Assembly (NCBI GenBank): GCA_017543445.1
Contig: JAFYGB010000045.1
Span: 62,001-126,000 of the forward strand
DNA from: Lachnospiraceae bacterium
Lineage (GTDB): Bacteria; Bacillota; Clostridia; Lachnospirales; Lachnospiraceae
Direction: 5' to 3'
DNA length: 64,000 bases
Shown: positions 44,638 to 54,083 of the stretch, in pieces
How the letters are laid out: each line of letters starts with the position of its first letter
Numbering within the stretch: position 1 is the first letter of the stretch
Position numbers and translations under genes: made by a program
The notes under the pieces: generated by a model
Databases searched by the model: none
What the model saw: the letters and a program-made list of their open reading frames with translations, nothing else
What the model was told of the DNA's origin: nothing

Positions 44638-46698
44638 ATGGGTAAGATACAAGCACTTTCACAGGAAACGATCAACCAGATCGCTGCGGGCGAGGTGATC
44701 GATCGTCCGGCCTCAATCGTAAAGGAACTCGTGGAAAATGCGATCGACGCGAAAGCGACTTCTGTTACCGTTGAGATCAAAGAGGGCGGCATGTCGCTGA
44801 TCCGTATCACAGATAACGGAAGCGGTATCGAAAAAGACGATATCAAGATCGCCTTTCTGCCGCATACGACCAGCAAGATACGTTCTGCGCTGGATCTGCT
44901 TACGGTTTCTTCACTCGGATTTCGCGGTGAGGCGTTGTCGAGTATAGCGGCTGTCTGCCAGGTCGAACTGATGACGAAGACCGCGGATGCGATCTCCGGA
45001 ACCATGTATACGATCGAGGGTGGTCAGGAGAAGTCCATGCGTGACGTGGGCGCACCTACCGGTACGACGTTTTTCGTTCGTAACATCTTCTTTAACACAC
45101 CTGCCCGTCGCAAATTCTTAAAATCGGCGCAGACTGAAGCGGGATATATTTCAGCGATCATGGAGAGCATTGCGCTTTCTCATCCGGATATTTCTTTCCA
45201 GTTGATCGTAAACGGGCAGAGCAAGTTATATACCAACGGCAGCGGCAAACCGGCGGACGCCTGCTACAGCGTGTTCGGCCGTTCTGAAGTTGCTGATTTT
45301 CTGGAACTGCCGGAGTCGACCGTTGAGGATCGGTTGAAACTCACCGGTTTCATCGCTAAACCGAGTCGTTCGCGTGGAAACCGCGACATGGAGTATTATT
45401 TCATCAACGGCCGATATGTAAAGAGTAAGATCATCGCGGCAGCGATCGAAGAAGGCTATCGGGGCTTCCTGATGCAGCACAGATATCCGATCGTTTGCCT
45501 GAATATCGAAGTAGCGCCGGAACTGATCGACGTGAATGTCCATCCGGCGAAGATGGAACTACGTTTCCGCAATGAGGATGAGGTGTTCCACCTAGTGCGG
45601 GATGCGATCATTGCCCGCTTAAAACGGCAGAATCTTATCCTGGATACGGACGAAGAGGAAGTCGAAGAAAAACCGAAGCAGGCCACACCGGCTCCGGAGC
45701 CTTTTATGAAGGCGCGCGAGATCGTGAACCGTCAGCATGCACAGAGTACGCGTCCGGAGTATGTTACCTCGGATCTTCGTTCCTCTTCGGAGGATCTGAA
45801 GAAAACGATTGCAGCGTATGAAGGAGCAGCTCCTGCAAAAGAGACGCAGCCATCGTTAAAGGGCGATCCTTTCCTTGTATCAGAGGAAGCAGACGAACTT
45901 CCGAAGTTCGAGAAGAATATACCTGCTGCGGTTACGATGGCGGAGTCGGAAGTACAGACGGAAACCAAAACAGATTCACCTGTGGTTCCGAACATTATTG
46001 CAGAAACGACCACGCCTTATACGACGAAGGCGGTCGAAACCAAAGATGAGGAGCAGGTCAACTTATTTAACGACGAACTTCTCCGCAAGGAATTAAAGTC
46101 GAAGCATCAGCTGATCGGACAAATATTCGAAACCTACTGGCTGATCCAGTTTGAAGATAAGCTGCTGATCATGGACCAGCATGCTGCACACGAGAAGGTC
46201 CTCTACGAAAAGAACGTGAAGTTCTTTAAAGAGAAGCAGGCAGAGTCCCAGTATGTCAGCCCGCCGATCGTTTTGCATCTTTCGCATCGCGAACAACAGT
46301 GCCTGGAGAACTACATGTCGTATTTCGAGCACTTCGGATACGAGATCGAGGAATTCGGAGCCGATGCGTACGCGATCCGTGCAGTTCCTTCGAACTTGTA
46401 CAACTTAGATCAACAGGAACTGTTCATCTCGATCCTCGACGAATTGATGACCTACGCGCCGCTGCGTACTGAAGAAGATGCGAAATCCATGGCGTTCGGC
46501 CTGTTTATCACGAAACTGGCAACCATGGCCTGCAAGGCAGCGATCAAGGGAGACATGAAGATCTCATTTGCCGAGGCCGATAAACTGGTCGACGACTTAT
46601 TGAAACTGGACAATCCCTATATGTGCCCACATGGAAGACCGACATTGATCTCCATGTCCAAATATGAATTGGAGCGAAAGTTTTCACGAAAGATATGA
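44638..46698 (+). CDS. mutL: DNA mismatch repair protein MutL
   Basis: A 686-residue GHKL ATPase. The N-terminal domain has NQIAAGEVIDRPASIVKELVENAIDA, DNGSGI and GFRGEALSSI. An acidic linker (about residues 335-480) joins the C-terminal domain, whose DQHAAHEK segment fits the endonuclease motif DQHAX2EX4E of MutL from bacteria without MutH; CPHGRPT supplies another metal ligand. It overlaps miaA by four bases. Confidence 0.96.
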   Translation: MGKIQALSQETINQIAAGEVIDRPASIVKELVENAIDAKATSVTVEIKEGGMSLIRITDNGSGIEKDDIKIAFLPHTTSKIRSALDLLTVSSLGFRGEALSSIAAVCQVELMTKTADAISGTMYTIEGGQEKSMRDVGAPTGTTFFVRNIFFNTPARRKFLKSAQTEAGYISAIMESIALSHPDISFQLIVNGQSKLYTNGSGKPADACYSVFGRSEVADFLELPESTVEDRLKLTGFIAKPSRSRGNRDMEYYFINGRYVKSKIIAAAIEEGYRGFLMQHRYPIVCLNIEVAPELIDVNVHPAKMELRFRNEDEVFHLVRDAIIARLKRQNLILDTDEEEVEEKPKQATPAPEPFMKAREIVNRQHAQSTRPEYVTSDLRSSSEDLKKTIAAYEGAAPAKETQPSLKGDPFLVSEEADELPKFEKNIPAAVTMAESEVQTETKTDSPVVPNIIAETTTPYTTKAVETKDEEQVNLFNDELLRKELKSKHQLIGQIFETYWLIQFEDKLLIMDQHAAHEKVLYEKNVKFFKEKQAESQYVSPPIVLHLSHREQQCLENYMSYFEHFGYEIEEFGADAYAIRAVPSNLYNLDQQELFISILDELMTYAPLRTEEDAKSMAFGLFITKLATMACKAAIKGDMKISFAEADKLVDDLLKLDNPYMCPHGRPTLISMSKYELERKFSRKI

Positions 46699-47660
46699 TG
46701 AAGAAGAAGCCTTTGATCGTGCTGACCGGCCCCACCGCTGCGGGAAAGACAGAGTTATCTCTGAAGATCGCAGAGCGTTACGGGTGCGAGATCATCAGCG
46801 CGGATTCGATGCAAGTATATAAATATATGGATATCGGCTCCGCGAAGATCACGGCCGAAGAAATGCGGGGCGTCCGACATCATCTGATCGACGTCCTTAT
46901 GCCGGAAGAGGATTTTTCCGTATATCGCTTCGTGCAGATGGCGAAGCAGGCCATCGACGAGATCTATGAACGCGGAAAGATCCCGCTCGTAGTCGGCGGC
47001 ACGGGCTTCTACATCCGTGCTTTGCTGTACGATGCGGAGTTTACTGAGGAGAGCGATGACAATGCGGTCCGCAGCCGCCTGGAAGCGCTCGCGCAGGAGA
47101 TCGGTCCGGAAGCTCTGCATGATAAACTGCGTGCGGTGGACCCCGAAAGCGCAGAGATCATACACCCGAACAATGTCAAGCGTGTGATCCGTGCACTCGA
47201 GTTTTACGAGCAGAACCAAAAACCGATCTCGGAACACAACGAGGAACAGAAGGCGAAAGATTCGCCCTACGATTTCTGCTATTTCGTTCTGAACATGGAT
47301 CGGGCGGTCTTATATGACCGGATCGAGAAGCGTGTGGATGCGATGGTTCAGGCAGGCTTGAAGACAGAAGTGGAACGCTTGCGAAGCATGGGATATACGC
47401 GTGATCTGGTTTCTATGCAGGGTTTAGGTTACAAAGAGTATCTGGATCACCTGAATGGTGAAATCTCCGAAGAAGAGGCCATTTACCGCATTAAACGCGA
47501 TACCAGACACTTTGCTAAGCGACAACTCACGTGGTTTCGCCGTGAAAAAGAAGTGATCTGGCTGGATAAGAAGAATTGTCCTTCCAAAGAGGAAGAGAAA
47601 AAAGAGATCGAACGTTTGCTCGACGAGATCGACGGACATGTTCGAACGATATTGGATTAG
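46695..47660 (+). CDS. miaA: tRNA dimethylallyltransferase
   Basis: A 321-residue enzyme that adds a dimethylallyl group to A37 of tRNAs. The P-loop is LTGPTAAGKTELS, followed by SADSMQVYKYMDIGSAK and GGTGFYIRALLY, all family hallmarks. The start overlaps the mutL stop (ATGATG; a second in-frame ATG directly follows). Its substrate DMAPP comes from the MEP pathway begun by dxs at 28547. Confidence 0.95.
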   Translation: MMKKKPLIVLTGPTAAGKTELSLKIAERYGCEIISADSMQVYKYMDIGSAKITAEEMRGVRHHLIDVLMPEEDFSVYRFVQMAKQAIDEIYERGKIPLVVGGTGFYIRALLYDAEFTEESDDNAVRSRLEALAQEIGPEALHDKLRAVDPESAEIIHPNNVKRVIRALEFYEQNQKPISEHNEEQKAKDSPYDFCYFVLNMDRAVLYDRIEKRVDAMVQAGLKTEVERLRSMGYTRDLVSMQGLGYKEYLDHLNGEISEEEAIYRIKRDTRHFAKRQLTWFRREKEVIWLDKKNCPSKEEEKKEIERLLDEIDGHVRTILD

Positions 47661-47670
47661 GAGATCAGTT

Positions 47671-48975
47671 TTGGATAAATTTTTGAATGATCAGGATCTG
47701 GTCGCGATGTATGAAAGACTTGGTATTTCCCGAGAAACATATGAGAGCGGCCTGCGTGCACTGGATGCGCTGAAGGAACGGTTCGAAAGGATCGACCGCA
47801 TCGCGGAATACAACCAGATGAAAGTGCTTGCTGCCATGCAGGAATGCCATGTAGGCGAGAGTGATCTTTTGGCAACGACCGGTTACGGATACAACGACGA
47901 GGGCCGAGATAAGCTGGAACGCGTCTATGCGGGAACTTTTCATACAGAAGACGCAGTTGTGCGTCCGCAGCTCATTTCGGGCACACACGCGCTTACAGTG
48001 GCCTTATTCGGCGTTTTACGCCCGGGGGACGTCCTTCTTTCGGTCGCAGGGAAACCCTATGACACATTGGATGATGTGATCGGCATATTCCGGCAGGCGG
48101 ACGGTTCCTTACGCGATTTCGGTGTGACTTATAAGCAGGTCGACCTGAACGAAGATGGTGAGCTGGATCTGCCGGCCATCGAGCAGGCGGCTGCGCAGCA
48201 TCCGAAGGTCGTATATCTGCAGCGATCAAAAGGATATGAGACACGGAAAACATTTTCCACGGCCGACATCGAGCAGATGGTCAATGTCGTACGTCGTGTG
48301 CATCCGCAGGCCATTATTATGGTCGATAACTGCTACGGAGAGTTCACTGAACTTCGGGAACCGAGCGACGTGGGAGCGGACCTGATCATCGGTTCACTAA
48401 TCAAAAATCCCGGCGGCGGCCTGGCTCCTGTCGGCGGCTATATTGCCGGGAAAAAGAAATACATCGAGATGTGCTCAAACCGCATGACCAGTCCCGGACT
48501 GGGTAAGGAAGTCGGCCCGAACTTAGGAACGATCCGAAGCTTCTATCAGGGCTTTTTCCTGTCTCCTACGGTCACGGCCGGAGCGGTAAAGGGTGCCATC
48601 TTCCTTGCGAAACTCTTCGAGGATCAAGGCTACTCCGTATTTCCCGCATCGTCGGAAGAGCGCTACGATCTGATCCAGACGGTGACATTCAACGATCCGG
48701 AAGGAGTATGCGCGTTCTGCCGCGGTATCCAGGCGGCGGCTCCCGTAGACAGTTACGTTACACCGGAGCCTTGGGATATGCCTGGCTATGACGCACAGGT
48801 GATCATGGCGGCCGGAGCCTTCGTTTCCGGATCCTCCATAGAGCTTTCTGCGGATGGACCGATGAAACCGCCTTATACGGTATATTTTCAGGGCGGACTG
48901 ACCTTCGATCATGCAAAACTCGGTGCCTTGAAGGCACTCGAAGAAGTGCGGAAGTATTTGAAGGATAAGGCTTGA
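47671..48975 (+). CDS. Methionine gamma-lyase family PLP protein (COG4100)
   Basis: A 434-residue PLP-dependent enzyme of the so-called aluminium-resistance family. ATTGYGYNDEGRDKLERVYA, ISGTHALTVALFGVLRPGD and GSLIKNPGGGLAPVGGYIAG (PLP-binding Lys) are diagnostic. The start is taken as TTG at 47671 because TTAGGAG lies seven bases upstream, just after the miaA stop; an in-frame ATG at 47638 would lie inside miaA and add eleven non-conserved residues. The physiological substrate is unknown. Confidence 0.88.
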   Translation: MDKFLNDQDLVAMYERLGISRETYESGLRALDALKERFERIDRIAEYNQMKVLAAMQECHVGESDLLATTGYGYNDEGRDKLERVYAGTFHTEDAVVRPQLISGTHALTVALFGVLRPGDVLLSVAGKPYDTLDDVIGIFRQADGSLRDFGVTYKQVDLNEDGELDLPAIEQAAAQHPKVVYLQRSKGYETRKTFSTADIEQMVNVVRRVHPQAIIMVDNCYGEFTELREPSDVGADLIIGSLIKNPGGGLAPVGGYIAGKKKYIEMCSNRMTSPGLGKEVGPNLGTIRSFYQGFFLSPTVTAGAVKGAIFLAKLFEDQGYSVFPASSEERYDLIQTVTFNDPEGVCAFCRGIQAAAPVDSYVTPEPWDMPGYDAQVIMAAGAFVSGSSIELSADGPMKPPYTVYFQGGLTFDHAKLGALKALEEVRKYLKDKA

Positions 48976-49092
48976 TCTACGATCTGTCGAAATATGAGGG
49001 GCAATAAATGCCACTATACATTGACCTCGAAATATGATAAAATTAGAACTGCTGAACGACCATTTTATTCCCTCCAGAGCAGAAGGAGTAAT

Positions 49093-49788
49093 ATGAGACA
49101 TCTCGCTATGAAAGAGATTCCGATCGACCAGCGCCCGTATGATAAATTCGAAGCTTTGGGCGCGAATGCACTTACCGAAGTGGAATTGCTTGCGATCCTG
49201 TTGCGTTCGGGAGATCAAACCAAGAACTCGCTGGAATTGGCACGGGAGATACTGGAACTTCCCGAGGTCCATGGCGTTGGCGGACTGATGAATGTATCGT
49301 ACCACAACCTCATCGCCATTCGCGGCATCGGTAAGGTTAAGGCCACCCAGCTGCTCAGTATGGCGGAGTTGGTCCGTCGGATCATAAACAGTAAGAATGA
49401 CGCTGCAAAACAGGTTTATTCCGATCCTGATTCCATTGCAACACTGTATCAGGCAGATTTGGCGTATTGCCCGGTCGAACAAGTCTGGCTGACCTGCCTG
49501 GATACGAAGAACCATTTGCTTGCACGGGAAATGATTTCCCAAGGCACAGTGAATTCTTCCCTCGTTTCTCCGAGGGAGATCTACCTGTCGGCCATAAAAC
49601 ACGGGGCTGTAAGTATCGTGCTGGTACATAATCACCCGAGCGGTGACTGTACGCCCAGCGATGAAGATATCAATCTGACCATGCGTACACTGGAAGCCGG
49701 GAAGAACCTGGGCGTTTGTCTGTTGGATCATATCGTTATCGGCGGAAATACTTTTTACAGCCTGAAAGAACACGGAGTTTTCAAATGA
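49093..49788 (+). CDS. radC: RadC family JAB-domain protein
   Basis: A 231-residue RadC. An N-terminal helix-hairpin-helix (IAIRGIGKVKATQLL) is followed by the JAB/MPN metalloprotease-like domain with VHNHPSGDCTPSDED holding the metal ligands. The biochemical role is still debated. The ATG at 49093 has AAGGAG five bases before it. It opens the cell-shape operon, its conserved clostridial position. The next gene is mreC rather than the expected mreB. Confidence 0.93.
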   Translation: MRHLAMKEIPIDQRPYDKFEALGANALTEVELLAILLRSGDQTKNSLELAREILELPEVHGVGGLMNVSYHNLIAIRGIGKVKATQLLSMAELVRRIINSKNDAAKQVYSDPDSIATLYQADLAYCPVEQVWLTCLDTKNHLLAREMISQGTVNSSLVSPREIYLSAIKHGAVSIVLVHNHPSGDCTPSDEDINLTMRTLEAGKNLGVCLLDHIVIGGNTFYSLKEHGVFK

Positions 49789-50627
49789 AAAAGAGAAGAT
49801 TCGATTTCCTTTTTTCAATTAAATACATATTGTTGATCTTGACCATCGTTTGCCTGGTCTCTTTGGTCATCACGTATTCGAGAGGCGACACGATCGGGGT
49901 CTATAAGACCGCGGTCTCAAAGTTGTTCTCGCCGATCTCGAATGCGATCACGGGGATCGGAGATCATTTTTCCGAGAAACGTAAATTGAATGCGGATAAG
50001 GAAGAACTGCAGGCGAAGATCGAACAACTGGAAGAAGAGAATCGATTGCTTCTCGAACAACTCAAGAAATATCAGAGCGACTATTACTCGTTGAACGAGA
50101 TGAAGTCGCTGCTTCAGATCAAAGATGAATTTTCTTCCTATCCGATGGTAGGAGCGAAGGTCATCGCAAAGGAAAACGGAAACTGGTTTTCCAAATTCAC
50201 GATCAACCGCGGCAGTAATGATGGAATCGAGAAGGATATGAACGTTATTGCTGCCGGCGGTTTGGCCGGTATCGTTACGCAGGTAGGACCGGATTACGCC
50301 GTCGTGACTTCGATCCTGGATGACCAGATGAACGTCAGTGCCATCGGACGAACTTCACGTGACTCCTGTATGGTCATGGGCGATATCGACGCGATGTCGG
50401 AAGGGTATATCCGCCTGATGTACATGAAGAAAGATGCCGATATCCGTGAATACGACGAGATCATTACTTCACCTACGAGCAGTAAGTATCTGCCGGACCT
50501 GACCATCGGCTACGCTGTTCTGCTCCAGACCGATCCGAATAACATGACGATGTCCGGTTATCTGATCCCTGCCGTTGACTTCGAGAACATTGAGAACGTC
50601 ATGGTGATCATGAAGCGGAAGCAGTAA
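49785..50627 (+). CDS. mreC: Rod shape-determining protein MreC
   Basis: A 280-residue membrane-anchored scaffold of the elongation machinery. One membrane segment (about residues 12-33) is followed by a coiled coil (about 65-110, ELQAKIEQLEEENRLLLEQLKK) and the MreC beta domain (GAKVIAKENGNWFSKFTINRGSNDGIEKDM, AAGGLAGIVTQVGPDYAVV). It overlaps radC by four bases, leaving no room for mreB. It binds PBP2 and MreD. Confidence 0.94.
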   Translation: MKKRRFDFLFSIKYILLILTIVCLVSLVITYSRGDTIGVYKTAVSKLFSPISNAITGIGDHFSEKRKLNADKEELQAKIEQLEEENRLLLEQLKKYQSDYYSLNEMKSLLQIKDEFSSYPMVGAKVIAKENGNWFSKFTINRGSNDGIEKDMNVIAAGGLAGIVTQVGPDYAVVTSILDDQMNVSAIGRTSRDSCMVMGDIDAMSEGYIRLMYMKKDADIREYDEIITSPTSSKYLPDLTIGYAVLLQTDPNNMTMSGYLIPAVDFENIENVMVIMKRKQ

Positions 50628-50653
50628 ACCATTTTCCGATGGGAGAGTAACTT

Positions 50654-51172
50654 ATGAAACGCATCCTTTTGCAGAGCTTGTTGATGGGATTGCTCATCAT
50701 CCTTCAAGTCAGTGTCCTGAATCGGATCCCTTACTTGAATGCTTCGCCGAACTTAATACTGATCTATACATTTTCGGCCGGCCTGCTCCGCGGAAGCGTG
50801 AATGGTATGCTTACCGGTTTCTTTGGCGGCCTTATCATGGACGTCATTCTGGGCCAGTACATCGGTTTTTCTTCCCTGATCTATATCGTTATCGGTTTCC
50901 TTACGGGACTGACTTATCAGCGTCTTTCGACGGATGTACCGCTGGTACCGATATTGATATCTTTTTTCAGCGAACTGTTCTACCATTCGTATATATACAT
51001 ATTCCGGTTCCTCGTTCGCAACCGCCTGAATTTCGGGTCGTATTTTAAGAATATCATTTTCCCGGAAGTTGTATTTACCATTGTTGTTTCCGTTATTCTG
51101 TTTGGTTTGCTGTATTACGGGAATAACCTGTTGGAAGACAACGAGAAAAGGAGTGCTTTGAAGTTTGTTTAA
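50654..51172 (+). CDS. mreD: Rod shape-determining protein MreD
   Basis: A 172-residue membrane protein with about five hydrophobic segments. The N-terminal MGLLIILQVSVLNRIPYLNASPNLILIYTFSAGLLRGSVNGMLTGFFGGLIMD is typical of MreD. It works with MreC and PBP2 in side-wall synthesis. It overlaps the mrdA reading frame by eight bases. Confidence 0.9.
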   Translation: MKRILLQSLLMGLLIILQVSVLNRIPYLNASPNLILIYTFSAGLLRGSVNGMLTGFFGGLIMDVILGQYIGFSSLIYIVIGFLTGLTYQRLSTDVPLVPILISFFSELFYHSYIYIFRFLVRNRLNFGSYFKNIIFPEVVFTIVVSVILFGLLYYGNNLLEDNEKRSALKFV

Positions 51173-54062
51173 GGAGATACTGAAGATCTGCAAGGAGATC
51201 ATGCAGCGGTTTTTCCGGTCGCGCCTGTTCCCCGTTATGTTGATCTACTTATTGTTATTCATAGTGTTGATCACACGATTGTTCCGACTCCAGATCGTGG
51301 AGCAAAAGGAACATATGGATAATTATATCCAAAAATCCCTGAACACGATCACAACGAAGAGCACCCGAGGAAATATATACGACCGAAACGGCGTTATCCT
51401 GGCGAAAAACAACTTGGTATATTCCGTTACTTTGAAGGATACCGGCGCTTATGTTAAACAGGCCCAAAAGAACCAGTGGGTATACGATCTGGTGACTTTG
51501 CTGGACTCCTGTAATGAATCATTTGAGACCTATTTGTCGCTCGGCCTTTCCGGCTCGGATAAGGAGGGCGAGATCTATACATATACTTCATCTTCGGAAA
51601 CGCAGAGACTGCGTTTGCTTCGTGATGTCTATGGTTTGCAGAACACCTCGCAGCTGGATGATGCAGCCGGGAAGTATCCTTCCGATATTTCTGCCGACGA
51701 AGTCGTGAAGATGCTCGAGAAGAAATTCTATTTTGAGCGCTGGGTGGATGAAGAAAACCAGCCGATTCAGGTATCGCCGGCAGTTAAACTGAAGATGCTG
51801 AATATCCGCTGGGCTTTATACAACATGCGTTATACGAAGTATAAATCCATCGTGGTGTCCAGTAACGTTAAGGATCACACGGTCTCCAGCGTTTTGGAAC
51901 ATGCCGACGAGATCATCGGCGTAGATGTGGAAGAGGAGTATGTGCGCGAATATCCGGACGGACAGTATTTCGCCCATATCATCGGTTATACCGGTAAAGC
52001 CAGCACCGACCAGCTGGCAGAATTACAGTTAAAAGATCCGAACTACGAGTACGGAGATATCATCGGACGAAGCGGTATCGAAGAATTAATGGAGCTTTCG
52101 CTGAAAGGAACAAAAGGCGAACGGTCCATGTATTTGGATGCTGCCGGAAAAGTCATCGAAGTCATCAGCGAAGAACCTGCGCAAGTAGGACAGGATGTTT
52201 ATCTGACCATCGACCACGATCTGACGATCGCCTGCTATCATATTCTGGAACAGACGCTTGCTTCCGTTATCTGGGATAAATTGGTATTTGAGGATGTAGA
52301 CACCAGCGAGCTTTCTTCCGATGATGTCGTGATTCCCATCAAGACAGTCTATTTTCAATTGATCAACAACAACGTTCTTTCTACGCAGCATTTCGCTGAT
52401 CCGGACGCCGGAGAGGAAGAAAAAGAGATCTTTAACGCGTATAAAGCCGAATATGCAAAAGTCGTTGCTTCGGTCAAGGAACAGCTATCCGCTGACCAGC
52501 ATAAAAAACTGAACGATCTCGATGAGACCTTGCGCGATTACATGATGCTCATCTATAAGTATTTGAGCGAAGAGACGAAGATCATACAGACCGATCGTAT
52601 TGCGAACAATCATCCAAAATATAAGCAGTTTATTTCCGGTGAGCTGTCACTGCATGACTTCATTTATGCAGCCATCGCAAATGAATGGATCAATACTTCC
52701 GCATTTTCCGATCTCGGTAAGTATGTCAACGGAGATGCAGTCTATGATATGATCCTGAATGAACTGTTCTCGAAACTGGAGGATTACGAAGATTTCTCCA
52801 AGCGAATCTATAAGAACCTGATCCGAGATGAAGTGATCTCAGGTTCGCAGATCTGCCTGGCGTTATATTCACAGAAAGTACTGGAACCGGACGCAGAGAG
52901 CATCCAGTTGCTGAAGCGCTCCGGCGCACAACAGACGTACGAATTCATGCGCAAATGCATTAAGGATATTAAGATCACACCGGCGCAGCTGGCCTTGGAT
53001 CCTTGTAATGCATCCTCTGTCGTAACCGATGTTAAGACAGGCGAAGTATTGGCTATCGTTTCTTACCCCGGATACGACATCAACCGTTTTTCCGGTACGG
53101 TCGATGCATCCTACTACAGCGCATTGCTGAACGACGCATCGAATCCTTTGTATAACTATGCGACCCAGTCCCGTACCTCACCGGGTTCCACTTATAAGAT
53201 GCTGACATCGATCGCGGGTCTGGAGGAAAAGGTCATCACCCGCGATGAGTTGATCGAATGTCTCGGTATCTATGATAATGTAACACCTTCGCCTCGATGC
53301 TGGATCTTCCGTACCGATGGCGTGACGACCCATGGTCCGTTGAACCTGGTCGGCGGTCTGGCGAACTCCTGTAACTACTATTTCTACGAAGTGGGTTACC
53401 GCCTGAGTATGGACGCTTCCGGAAATTATAACGAAAGTCTGGGCCTTGCAAGGTTAAAGACGTACGCCGAGAAGTTCGGCTTCGGTTCACTGTCCGGTAT
53501 TGAGCTGGATGAGACGAACCCGATGGTTTCCGATGCATTTCCCGTTCTGTCAGCCATCGGACAGGGTACCAACAACTATACAACGGTCCAGCTGGCTCGT
53601 TATGTAACTGCGATCGCCAGCAGCGGTAATCTCTATTCTCTGTCTTTGATCGATCGTGTTGCAGATGCAGATGGAAGAACGATCACGGATTACACGCCCG
53701 AAGTCCAGAAGATCGAAGGCGTTTCCCAGGAAACATTCCGTACGGTACAGGAAGGCATGCGTTCCGTTGTTCGCGAAGGTACTGTAAATCTGTATTTTAA
53801 AACATCGGATATCGATATCGCCGGTAAGACCGGTTCCGCGCAGGAAGATACACATCGCCCGAACCACGCACATTTCGTTAGTTATGCACCCTATGATAAC
53901 CCGGAGATCGCTGTAACGGCTTCGATCCGAAACGGTTATACATCCGCATATACCGCTATGCTGGTACGGAATATCTATGAATACTATTATAAAGAGATCA
54001 CGCTCGAAGAGGTGATCAGCCGTGGTGCTTCGAACAGTAACAACGGCGATGTCGGAGACTGA
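51165..54062 (+). CDS. mrdA: Penicillin-binding protein 2 (class B) with large insertion
   Basis: A 965-residue class B transpeptidase that cross-links peptidoglycan during elongation. One membrane segment is at about residues 24-43. The dimerisation domain runs to about residue 350. The transpeptidase domain has SxxK at Ser675 (SPGSTYK), SxN at Ser735 (SCN) and KTG at 888-890. About 250 residues inserted before the catalytic core (roughly 355-612) make it longer than the usual 600-700. The start is TTG with AAAAGGAG upstream; an ATG at 51201 is possible but would be only three bases from its own GGAG. Confidence 0.93.
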   Translation: MFKEILKICKEIMQRFFRSRLFPVMLIYLLLFIVLITRLFRLQIVEQKEHMDNYIQKSLNTITTKSTRGNIYDRNGVILAKNNLVYSVTLKDTGAYVKQAQKNQWVYDLVTLLDSCNESFETYLSLGLSGSDKEGEIYTYTSSSETQRLRLLRDVYGLQNTSQLDDAAGKYPSDISADEVVKMLEKKFYFERWVDEENQPIQVSPAVKLKMLNIRWALYNMRYTKYKSIVVSSNVKDHTVSSVLEHADEIIGVDVEEEYVREYPDGQYFAHIIGYTGKASTDQLAELQLKDPNYEYGDIIGRSGIEELMELSLKGTKGERSMYLDAAGKVIEVISEEPAQVGQDVYLTIDHDLTIACYHILEQTLASVIWDKLVFEDVDTSELSSDDVVIPIKTVYFQLINNNVLSTQHFADPDAGEEEKEIFNAYKAEYAKVVASVKEQLSADQHKKLNDLDETLRDYMMLIYKYLSEETKIIQTDRIANNHPKYKQFISGELSLHDFIYAAIANEWINTSAFSDLGKYVNGDAVYDMILNELFSKLEDYEDFSKRIYKNLIRDEVISGSQICLALYSQKVLEPDAESIQLLKRSGAQQTYEFMRKCIKDIKITPAQLALDPCNASSVVTDVKTGEVLAIVSYPGYDINRFSGTVDASYYSALLNDASNPLYNYATQSRTSPGSTYKMLTSIAGLEEKVITRDELIECLGIYDNVTPSPRCWIFRTDGVTTHGPLNLVGGLANSCNYYFYEVGYRLSMDASGNYNESLGLARLKTYAEKFGFGSLSGIELDETNPMVSDAFPVLSAIGQGTNNYTTVQLARYVTAIASSGNLYSLSLIDRVADADGRTITDYTPEVQKIEGVSQETFRTVQEGMRSVVREGTVNLYFKTSDIDIAGKTGSAQEDTHRPNHAHFVSYAPYDNPEIAVTASIRNGYTSAYTAMLVRNIYEYYYKEITLEEVISRGASNSNNGDVGD

Positions 54063-54083
54063 TATACAAAGGAGGTATGGATC

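Noticed and set aside
47638-47670. ATG at 47638 as the start of the PLP lyase
   Set aside because: It lies inside miaA, has no ribosome site and adds residues not expected in the family; the TTG at 47671 has TTAGGAG at proper spacing.
49021-49049. Promoter for radC with TTGACC as -35
   Set aside because: The only -10 at 17 bases is TAGAAC, a poor match; better A/T hexamers have wrong spacing.
48523-49818. A 431-codon open frame on the - strand
   Set aside because: It lies antisense to the PLP lyase and radC genes, which have clear family motifs, and its translation shows no recognisable domain. It is a product of codon bias on the other strand.
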